Assembly (NCBI GenBank): GCA_031274565.1
Contig: JAISPY010000070.1
Coordinates: 1-11,771, forward strand
Direction of reading: 5' to 3'
DNA length: 11,771 nucleotides
Origin: Treponema sp.
Lineage (GTDB): Bacteria; Spirochaetota; Spirochaetia; Treponematales; Breznakiellaceae
Made by a program: the position numbers and the translations under genes. A model generated the notes under the pieces. The model searched no databases. It was given only the letters and a program-made list of their open reading frames with translations, and had not been told where the DNA came from. How positions within the stretch are numbered: the stretch's first letter is position 1; each line of letters starts with the position of its first letter. Below, one piece after another: positions 3,742 through 10,534 of this stretch.

Positions 3742-6636
3742 ATGCTATCAAAAAACACCGGGCAGGATAAACCGCCCTTGTATCTCATAGATGCGTATGG
3801 TTTTATCTATCGTTTCTATTTTGCGTTTGTAAACCGGCCTTTGCGCAACAGTGCGGGCCGGAATATTTCAGCCCTGGCAGGTTTTGCCCGGACCGTGGTG
3901 AGTCTCCTGGATGAAGGGGCCCCGGTTGCGGACAAAACAGGAACGCTCCTGGATACCCCCCAGACGCCCCTTCGTTTGGCAGCGGTATTCGACTCCCGGA
4001 CCCCCACCTTCAGGCACAAGATCTACCAGGAATACAAGGCCACGCGGCAGAAAGCCCCGGAGGATCTCCATGATCAGGTCCACCTCATAGAAGAAGTTCT
4101 GGTAAGTCTGGGGATCCCGGTCCTCCGGGTAGACGGCTACGAGGCGGACGATATCATCGCGACCCTGGCTCGAAAATGCGAGGCGGAAAATCGGCACTGT
4201 TACATCCTTTCGGGAGATAAAGATCTGCTCCAACTGGTTGGAACGGGTATCTATGAGCTACGGCCAGGGAAAACCGCGGTATCCGGAGGGAGCATCCCTT
4301 ACGAACTGGTAGGCCCTGCAGAGGTAAAGGCCCAATGGGGCGTATCCCCGGACAAGGTGCTGGACCTGCTCTCCCTTACGGGGGACAGTTCTGACAACGT
4401 ACCCGGGGTTATAGGAATCGGCGAAAAGACCGCGGTAAAACTCATGACCCGGTACGGTTCTTTGGATGCAATTTACAAAAATCTTGCGGGTATTGAGGGA
4501 GCAACCGGTAAAAAACTTGCCCAAGGGAAAGACATGGCGTATTTTTCCAAATCCCTCATTACCCTGGAGTATCACGTTCCTCTGTCGCTCAATCCTGCAG
4601 GGACCGAAGAGCTTACTATTGACGATCTTTCGGTGGAACATCTGAACCGTTCCGCCGGGGCCCGGGTGCTCCTTAGGGAAGGGATACGGCAAAGCGCCAA
4701 AGCCCTGGACCCTTCGATTAGCACCGATGAGTCTCGTGTGGGATATGAACCGATTCCAGAACATACCGCGCCAAGCAAGGAACTAGGGTCAGGGCCGGTG
4801 CAGCAGGAGGAGCAGGTTCCGGTGGATCCGGCCCTGTTGGGTGAGGGAACCTATAGGACCATACTGAACTTAGCTGAGCTTGAAGCCCTGCTACAGAAGG
4901 CTCAGGACCAGGGCTTTCTGGCGCTGGATTTTGAAACCGATTCCCTCGATGCCTGGCATGCCCGGCCAGTGGGGATATCCTTAGCCCTCAAGCCCAAGGA
5001 AGCGGTCTATGCGCCGGTTGCTTCCCATGAGGGGACCGCTCCCTTTCTCCCCCCTGAGCAGGTGCGGGATAGGCTCGCCCCGCTGTTTGCGGACCCGGCT
5101 ATGACCATCATCGCCCATAACGCCAAATACGACTACGAAGTCTCCCGGGCCTGGGGCATACCCCGGTGGCGGTGCAGGATCTGGGATACCATGGTGGCTG
5201 CCTGGCTGGTGTATCCTGAGCGAAAGAACTATTCCCTGGATTCTTTAGCGGTCTTTCATTTTGAGTACAAGCCCACGGCCTATAAAGACATCGTCCCCAA
5301 GGGCAGTACCTTTGATGCGGTATCTCTGGACACCGCGGTCCGGTATGCCTCAGAAGATGCGGACCTTTGCCTGCGGCTGAAGCGGCTGCTGGAGCCGAGG
5401 CTGCAAAACCATGAAGCATCCCTCCGGCTTTTCGGAAAACTGGAAATGCCACTGCTCCCGGTTCTGGCGGAAATGGAAGGGGTAGGTATACAGATTGAAA
5501 AAGCGGTGCTCCGAGCATACGGCATTGAGTTAGCCGCCGAGCTTCAGCAGATCCAGGATGAAACCTATAAACTGGTGGGGCATACGTTCAACTTGGCTTC
5601 TCCCAAACAACTGCAGGAAGTACTCTTTACCGAACGGAAGCTCACGCCCGGGAAGAAGACCAAGACCGGGTATTCCACGGATGTGGAGGTACTAGAAGAG
5701 CTGGCCCGGGAGGATCCCGTCCCCGCCATAATTCTGCGTCACCGGACCTTGGCAAAGCTCAAGTCCACCTATGTGGATACCCTGGCGGATATGGCCGATG
5801 ACCAGAGCCGGCTGCACACTAACTTCATCCAGACCGGTACGGTAACGGGCCGTCTTTCCAGCCGGGACCCGAATTTACAAAACATCCCCATCCGGGATGA
5901 GGAGGGTCGGCGGATCCGAGAGGCTTTTATCGCGGGGCCAGGGAAGGTACTCATCTCCGCAGACTACAGCCAAATAGAGTTGGTGGTCCTGGCCCATCTA
6001 TCGGAAGATGCAAACCTCATCGCGGCTTTCCAGGAAGGCAAGGATGTACATGTCCGGACCGCGGCGCTCATCTTCGGCATTGATGAAACCCAGGTGCAGG
6101 GGGATCAGCGGCGCATTGCCAAGACCATCAACTTTGGGGTGATGTACGGCATGAGCGCCTTCAGGCTTGCCAACGCATTGGGGATAAGCCGCAGTAATGC
6201 GGCGGCGTTTATCGAAGCCTACTTCAAAACCTATTCGGGAATTCGCCGCTTCATCGACGAACTCATCCAAAAAGCCGAGGAATCGGGGTATGCCTCCACT
6301 ATCTTTGGCCGACGGAGGGCTATTCCTGCCATTAATTCCCGGAACAAGACTGAAAAGGCCGCAGCGGAACGGGAGGCGGTGAATACCCCTATTCAGGGTT
6401 CTGCAGCGGACATCGTTAAAACCGCCATGCTGAACCTAGACACTCGGCTTACCGCTGAAAACAGCCCAGCCCGACTGCTCTTACAGGTCCATGATGAGCT
6501 TATCCTAGAGGTTCCCCAGGCTCAGGCCGCAGAGACCGCGCAGGTGGTTCAGCAGGAGATGGAGGCCGCAGTTACCCTCAAGGTGCCCCTCCGGGTGAGC
6601 GTGGAAACCGGCACTCGGTGGGGGGATTTTCATTAG
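3742..6636 (+). CDS. polA: DNA polymerase I (5'-3' exonuclease, 3'-5' exonuclease, polymerase)
   Basis: This 964-residue enzyme fills gaps in repair and removes RNA primers during lagging-strand synthesis. The 5'-3' exonuclease part (about 10-310) has Asp17 in LIDAYGF, GYEADD (Asp136, Asp137), SGDKDLL (Asp159, Asp161) and GDSSDNVPGVIGIGEKTA with its helix-hairpin-helix (Asp215, Asp218). A variable linker spans about 320-370. The proofreading domain is intact: DFET (Asp396, Glu398), AHNAKYD (Asp464) and YASED (Tyr535, Asp539). The polymerase domain has DYSQIELVVLAH (motif A, Asp741), RRIAKTINFGVMYG (O-helix, 790-803) and VHDE (motif C, Asp918, Glu919). Motif A has Val748 where most enzymes have Arg. 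ATG 3742 is chosen with AAAGAG 9 bases upstream; TTG 3724 and GTG 3739 are possible but worse spaced. It follows flgN by 42 bases and could be in the same transcript. Confidence 0.97.
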   Translation: MLSKNTGQDKPPLYLIDAYGFIYRFYFAFVNRPLRNSAGRNISALAGFARTVVSLLDEGAPVADKTGTLLDTPQTPLRLAAVFDSRTPTFRHKIYQEYKATRQKAPEDLHDQVHLIEEVLVSLGIPVLRVDGYEADDIIATLARKCEAENRHCYILSGDKDLLQLVGTGIYELRPGKTAVSGGSIPYELVGPAEVKAQWGVSPDKVLDLLSLTGDSSDNVPGVIGIGEKTAVKLMTRYGSLDAIYKNLAGIEGATGKKLAQGKDMAYFSKSLITLEYHVPLSLNPAGTEELTIDDLSVEHLNRSAGARVLLREGIRQSAKALDPSISTDESRVGYEPIPEHTAPSKELGSGPVQQEEQVPVDPALLGEGTYRTILNLAELEALLQKAQDQGFLALDFETDSLDAWHARPVGISLALKPKEAVYAPVASHEGTAPFLPPEQVRDRLAPLFADPAMTIIAHNAKYDYEVSRAWGIPRWRCRIWDTMVAAWLVYPERKNYSLDSLAVFHFEYKPTAYKDIVPKGSTFDAVSLDTAVRYASEDADLCLRLKRLLEPRLQNHEASLRLFGKLEMPLLPVLAEMEGVGIQIEKAVLRAYGIELAAELQQIQDETYKLVGHTFNLASPKQLQEVLFTERKLTPGKKTKTGYSTDVEVLEELAREDPVPAIILRHRTLAKLKSTYVDTLADMADDQSRLHTNFIQTGTVTGRLSSRDPNLQNIPIRDEEGRRIREAFIAGPGKVLISADYSQIELVVLAHLSEDANLIAAFQEGKDVHVRTAALIFGIDETQVQGDQRRIAKTINFGVMYGMSAFRLANALGISRSNAAAFIEAYFKTYSGIRRFIDELIQKAEESGYASTIFGRRRAIPAINSRNKTEKAAAEREAVNTPIQGSAADIVKTAMLNLDTRLTAENSPARLLLQVHDELILEVPQAQAAETAQVVQQEMEAAVTLKVPLRVSVETGTRWGDFH

Positions 6637-6689
6637 GGAGCGGGGAAGCCGCCGTAGCAACAGGGCGCGGAGATGGGCGTTTACGTCCG

Positions 6690-6721
6690 GCATAGCAGCA
6701 TCCTATACCCCTCTGCTACGC
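6690..6721. repeat. Inverted repeat downstream of polA with an alternative pairing partner
   Basis: GCATAGCAG (6690-6698) pairs with CTGCTACGC (6713-6721) at 8 of 9 positions, leaving a 14-base loop. The right arm can alternatively pair perfectly over 7 bases with CGTAGCA at 6653-6659, so two exclusive hairpins are possible. It is 54 bases past the polA stop. No T-tract follows directly; ATTTTTA occurs 18 bases later. It may be a polA 3'-end structure. Confidence 0.35.
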
Positions 6722-6999
6722 GAACGGTTACTGGTAACATTTTTAGAACGAAAAAGATAGGGCATAGTATCGGAAGCGTTGTTTCTGCGGCGTCGTCAAT
6801 CCGCTACCATGCGGTGAACCAAACACGCATCAGAGCAAGTCGGACGAGCATCCACCGATACGCTATACCCATTTCCATACATATTTGTTTTATAAGAAAT
6901 TAAGCATTTCTGTACCACGGGTCTCGGGTGAAGCATTTCCTTATTCTACCATAAATGAGAAAAGTAAGTGCCGTTGCCATGAGGGTTTCTTCGGTTCCA

Positions 7000-7028
7000 T
7001 TGCGCTGTCTGGGGTTATGTGGTATAGT
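7000..7028 (+). promoter_or_regulatory. Strong sigma-70-type promoter for xseA
   Basis: TTGCGC (7000-7005), a 17-base spacer and TATAGT (7023-7028) form a near-consensus promoter, with TGG just before the -10 giving an extended -10 element. Expected transcription start is about 7034-7036, two to four bases before the xseA ATG at 7038. The xseA-xseB-mutL cluster would be driven from here. Confidence 0.65.
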
Positions 7029-7037
7029 AAAAACGCT

Positions 7038-8246
7038 ATGGATAGGGCACACAAACTTTCGGTTTCAGAGCTGACCGCGCTCATACGGGCAAACCTTGAA
7101 GGGACCTTTGCGTCGGTGACGGTTGAAGGGGAGGTATCCAACTACCGTCCTTCCAGTACCGGACACGCCTACTTTACCCTCAAGGATGCGGGGGCAGCGA
7201 TTGCCGCGGTGCTATTCAAAAATCGCCTGCGGTACCTTTCCTTTGAACCTCGGGATGGTATGCTCCTGCGGATCCGGGGGGGCCTTTCAGTCTATAGCCA
7301 GCGGGGGACCTATCAACTCATCTGCGAAGAACTGGAACTAGCCGGTACAGGGGATATCTTGCTGCTCCTGGAAAAGCGGAAGCGCGCGCTTGCCGCAGAA
7401 GGGCTTTTTGACCAGGACCGGAAGAAACCCATACCTCGGTTTCCTGCGGTGGTTGGGGTGGTGAGTTCCCCAACCGGCGCAGCGGTACGGGATATCCTCA
7501 ACATCCTGCAGCGCCGGGCTGCGGGAATTCGGGTGATCATCTTCCCTACCCTGGTTCAAGGCAACGAGGCGGCCCCGCTCATCGCTCGACGCATTGAACA
7601 GGCCAACGCCTGGAATATGGCGGATGTGCTCATCCTGGGCCGGGGAGGAGGCTCCCTGGAAGACCTGCTCCCCTTTTCAGAGGAAGCGGTGGTCCGGGCA
7701 GTAGCGGCCTCGCGGATCCCCGTGGTAAGCGCGGTGGGCCATGAAATAGACTGGGCCTTGAGTGATTTTGCCGCGGACCTCCGAGCGCCGACCCCCTCGG
7801 CTGCCGCAGAACTGGTCAGCGCCAGCCGGGCGGAAACCCGGAACCAGATCCGTACCATGGGGGATACCCTGTACCGTACCATGCAGGCCCGGCTTGAAAA
7901 GATCCGGCTCTTGGCCAAGCCCTTTAAACGGGATGACCTGGAATACCGGTTCCGGACCATACTCCAGCCCCGACTCGTCCGGTTTGACGACGCGAAGGAA
8001 GAACTCCTCGAGGTCACCAGGGAACGGATACGCCAGCTCCGCCGCCGGGTGGAGCTGGCCCAGCGGAGTCTTGAAGCGGGGAGTCCTCGGGCAATTCTGG
8101 AACGGGGCTTTTCGGTGGTTCTCCGGGAGGCAACCGGGAAACCGGTACGTCGTGCCGGTGAACTTACGGTGGGAGAACAGCTCATCATCCGGCCCCTGGA
8201 GGGTATCATCACCGCACAGACCCAAGCGGTTCAGATGGAGCCATAA
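7038..8246 (+). CDS. xseA: Exodeoxyribonuclease VII large subunit
   Basis: This 402-residue catalytic subunit of exonuclease VII degrades single-stranded DNA from both ends and takes part in mismatch-repair excision and DNA damage repair. An N-terminal OB-fold (about 5-100) begins LSVSELTALIRANLEGTF and contains VEGEVSNYRPSSTGHAYFTLKD, followed by GLFDQDRKKPIPRFP. The catalytic core has VGVVSSPTGAAVRDIL, GRGGGSLEDL (201-210), VVSAVGHEIDW (His235, Asp238) and DLRAPTPSAAAELVS, all as in E. coli XseA. A helical, coiled-coil-prone C-terminal region (about 270-345) and the ERGFSVVLREATGKPV segment follow. It is shorter than E. coli XseA (456 residues). The ATG at 7038 is chosen because homology begins there and a promoter occupies the upstream bases; an in-frame open stretch back to 6885 looks non-coding. 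No Shine-Dalgarno precedes the ATG. Confidence 0.95.
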   Translation: MDRAHKLSVSELTALIRANLEGTFASVTVEGEVSNYRPSSTGHAYFTLKDAGAAIAAVLFKNRLRYLSFEPRDGMLLRIRGGLSVYSQRGTYQLICEELELAGTGDILLLLEKRKRALAAEGLFDQDRKKPIPRFPAVVGVVSSPTGAAVRDILNILQRRAAGIRVIIFPTLVQGNEAAPLIARRIEQANAWNMADVLILGRGGGSLEDLLPFSEEAVVRAVAASRIPVVSAVGHEIDWALSDFAADLRAPTPSAAAELVSASRAETRNQIRTMGDTLYRTMQARLEKIRLLAKPFKRDDLEYRFRTILQPRLVRFDDAKEELLEVTRERIRQLRRRVELAQRSLEAGSPRAILERGFSVVLREATGKPVRRAGELTVGEQLIIRPLEGIITAQTQAVQMEP

Positions 8247-8290
8247 AGAGCACGTACAGTATACGAGTGAAGCAGAGCAACGGAGGAAGC

Positions 8291-8524
8291 ATGAAGAACT
8301 TTGAGGCACGGCTGGAACGATTAGAAGCCTTGGGAGAGAAGATACGGAAACCAGATATTCCCTTAGATGAGGCGCTCACGGCGTTTGAAGCGGGGATTAA
8401 ACTGGCTCAAGCCCTGGAAAAGGATTTGGAACAGGTGGAAACCAGGATCGAGATATTAATGAACGGTCCCGAAGCTCAGGCCGCTGAAACGCCGGAGTTG
8501 GGGCTTTTTGGTACAGGAGACTGA
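8291..8524 (+). CDS. xseB: Exodeoxyribonuclease VII small subunit
   Basis: This 77-residue small subunit of exonuclease VII assembles in several copies around XseA and is needed for activity. It shows the family's two-helix hairpin: FEARLERLEALGEKI, then the conserved turn PDIPLDEALTAFEAGIKLA, then LEKDLEQVETRIEIL. A short acidic tail ends the protein. The ATG at 8291 has GGAGG at 8282-8286 four bases upstream, so the ATG at 8267 is not needed. It lies 44 bases after xseA and 3 bases before mutL, so the three genes form one unit. The mutL Shine-Dalgarno lies within the last codons of this gene. Confidence 0.93.
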   Translation: MKNFEARLERLEALGEKIRKPDIPLDEALTAFEAGIKLAQALEKDLEQVETRIEILMNGPEAQAAETPELGLFGTGD

Positions 8525-8527
8525 TCT

Positions 8528-10357
8528 ATGGTTCAAGCGTATAATTCGACCCAGGAGACGAGCGCCAGGCAGATTCTGGTCCTCCCCCCTGAAGAGGCCC
8601 GCAAGATAGCCGCAGGAGAGGTGATCGACCGGCCTGCGGCGTTGGTTCGGGAACTGCTCGACAATGCTATTGATGCCAAGAGTACGCTCATTGAAGTGGC
8701 TATCGAGGAGGGGGGAAGCCGCCGTATCGAGGTGATCGATGACGGTGTGGGTATGACCTATGAGGATCTCTCCCTCTGTTGGCATACCCATGCTACCAGT
8801 AAGATCCGTTCTATGGATGACCTAGACCGGGCCAAAACCTTGGGGTTTCGTGGAGAGGCCCTGGCTGCCGCCGCTGCGGTGGCACACCTGGAGATCCTTA
8901 CGAGCGTGGATGGCCGGGAAGCCTGGCACCTGACGGTCGGGCCGGGGGACGCAACCGAGCCCCAGCTCGAACAAGTCCGGCGGGTCCGGGGAACCAGCGT
9001 CCGGGCCTTGGGCATTTTTGATACGATTCCCGTGCGAAAACGGTTCCTCCGGCGAGACTGGAGTGAGGGGAACCTATGCAAACAGGCCTTCATCGACAAG
9101 GCCCTGGCATTCCCGAACATTAAATTCAGTTTTACCCAAGATGGTAAGCTCAAGCTCTTTCTCCCGAATGCGTCCAACCTGAAGGAACGCTTCGCCGCCC
9201 TCTTAGTGAAGCGGATCGAAGCCCCCTTTCTCCATGAAATTAACGTCACCGGAACCGGCTTCTCGGTAACGATTGTGCTTGGCGGCCCTGCATTATCCCG
9301 CAATGACCGGCGGCAGCAGTATGTCTTTGCCAATGGCCGGCGGATCCAGGAGTATTCCCTGTTGCAAGCCTTGGAATACGGGGTCCAGGGCTGGTTCCCC
9401 AACAATGCCCATCCAGTAGGGGCGATTTATGTGAACATTAATCCTGCCTTGGCGGATTTCAACATCCATCCGGCAAAACGGGAAGTCCGGTTTGCCGATG
9501 CCGGGGCCATACACCATGCGGTAACCCAGGGGATCCGGGACTTCGTACATCACCTGAACCTTTCCGCAGGAAAGCAATGGCTTATGCCCGAGGCGGCCTA
9601 TACGCAAACCGAGCCTCCTCCGGTCCCGGAAGGACCAGCCCCCTGGTTAGAAGCCGAAGACACCTCCCCGGAGCAGGATGCATCATGGGAATTCGGCGGT
9701 CAGCCTGATTGGGCAAAACCCCTGGTGCACTCCCCTTCGCCCAAAGCCGCTGATCTGGCCTTGGAAGCCCTGGCGGAATCAACCCTTCCCCAGGAAGTAG
9801 CGGAAACCAGTCCTGCCTATGCCGTGCGCTATGTGGGCCGGGCCTTCGGTCTATTCATTCTGGTGGAACATGGGGACAAGCTCTTCGTGATCGATCAGCA
9901 TGCTGCCCATGAACGGATTCTCTTTGACGAGCTGCTCTCCAAGCCCATCCCCACCCAAGAGCTGCTGGTGGCCATCCCCTTTGTTACGGAATGTGAAGAA
10001 GATGACCGATTCATTGCACAACACCAGGCGGATCTGGCTCGGCTTGGGGTGATCATTAAAGCGGATAACGGGACCTGGCGTATTGAAGCCCTGCCGGTGG
10101 CATGGCGTCTGGGAGATACCGCAACGATAAAGGAAATCTTGAACCTCAAGACCGCCGGGGAAAACCTGGCCGAACACTGGGCCGCTACCCTGATCTGCCA
10201 CCATGCCATCAAGGAAGGGGATTATTTGGATGAGAGTACCGCGCTTGCCTTGGGGGAGGCAGCCTTAAAACTAGCGGTTCCCCGCTGTCCCCATGGCCGG
10301 CCCATTTGGTATGAAATAAACCGGGAAACGCTCTTCAAAGCGGTCAGACGGATATAA
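8528..10357 (+). CDS. mutL: DNA mismatch repair protein MutL
   Basis: This 609-residue protein couples MutS mismatch recognition to strand incision and excision. The N-terminal GHKL ATPase is intact: IAAGEVIDRP (27-36), ELLDNAIDA with Glu42 and the Mg-binding Asn46, DDGVGM (71-76), HATSKI (88-93) and GFRGEAL (106-112). A transducer domain with NGRRIQ and FNIHPAKREVRF follows, then a variable proline- and acid-rich linker (about 350-430). The C-terminal domain carries a DQHAAHE metal-site motif (456-462), CHHAIKEGD and CPHGRP (587-592), the set found in MutL proteins that nick DNA themselves in bacteria without MutH. In the first motif the last expected Glu is Asp467, with Glu468 next to it. 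ATG 8528 has AGGAG (8515-8519) 8 bases upstream. It sits directly after xseB. Confidence 0.96.
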   Translation: MVQAYNSTQETSARQILVLPPEEARKIAAGEVIDRPAALVRELLDNAIDAKSTLIEVAIEEGGSRRIEVIDDGVGMTYEDLSLCWHTHATSKIRSMDDLDRAKTLGFRGEALAAAAAVAHLEILTSVDGREAWHLTVGPGDATEPQLEQVRRVRGTSVRALGIFDTIPVRKRFLRRDWSEGNLCKQAFIDKALAFPNIKFSFTQDGKLKLFLPNASNLKERFAALLVKRIEAPFLHEINVTGTGFSVTIVLGGPALSRNDRRQQYVFANGRRIQEYSLLQALEYGVQGWFPNNAHPVGAIYVNINPALADFNIHPAKREVRFADAGAIHHAVTQGIRDFVHHLNLSAGKQWLMPEAAYTQTEPPPVPEGPAPWLEAEDTSPEQDASWEFGGQPDWAKPLVHSPSPKAADLALEALAESTLPQEVAETSPAYAVRYVGRAFGLFILVEHGDKLFVIDQHAAHERILFDELLSKPIPTQELLVAIPFVTECEEDDRFIAQHQADLARLGVIIKADNGTWRIEALPVAWRLGDTATIKEILNLKTAGENLAEHWAATLICHHAIKEGDYLDESTALALGEAALKLAVPRCPHGRPIWYEINRETLFKAVRRI

Positions 10358-10534
10358 GCTGCTGAACCCCCGGGACCTTTAGCCATCCAAACCAATCCAG
10401 AGACCGGATACACCCAGCGCGCCCTTGCGGGGAGCCTACCAGAAGAAGCGGTGGAGGGGTAAAATCATCTCCGCAGTAATGCACTGGTTCTATCCTAAGT
10501 GCAACCTTATGAAGGCGGACATGTCAATAGGGGC

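Larger units (their letters stand above)
6637..7037. other. 401-bp non-coding gap between polA and xseA
   Basis: I see no supportable gene here. The plus-strand open frames in it have no Shine-Dalgarno and read as low-complexity translations. What it does hold: a short inverted repeat with a competing partner (6653-6721), a GTTAC-TG-GTAAC dyad at 6727-6738, a 9-base direct repeat AAGCATTTC at 6902-6910 and 6931-6939, and the xseA promoter at 7000-7028. Composition becomes more AT-rich after about 6720 than in the flanking genes. No tRNA, SRP RNA or tmRNA signature was recognised. Confidence 0.5.

Noticed and set aside
6727..6745. GTTAC-TG-GTAAC followed by ATTTTTA as a polA terminator
   Set aside because: A 5-bp stem with a 2-base loop cannot form a stable hairpin, and the T-run is short.
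6673..6903. 76-codon plus-strand open frame in the polA-xseA gap
   Set aside because: It has no Shine-Dalgarno and no family resemblance, and it runs across inverted repeats; treated as non-coding.
6885..7037. In-frame 51-codon extension of xseA upstream of ATG 7038
   Set aside because: The stretch has no Shine-Dalgarno, its translation does not look like the XseA family, and it covers the near-consensus xseA promoter. XseA homology starts at 7038.
7556..8309. Long minus-strand and alternative-frame open frames across xseA
   Set aside because: They are antisense or off-frame shadows of xseA. Their translations are rich in Arg and Ser, as expected from reading GC-rich codons backwards.
10358..10462. 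34 sense codons in frame with mutL after its stop
   Set aside because: MutL ends naturally at the family's usual C-terminus (CPHGRP to end). The trailing frame has no recognisable domain, and GC-rich sequence often stays open this long by chance.
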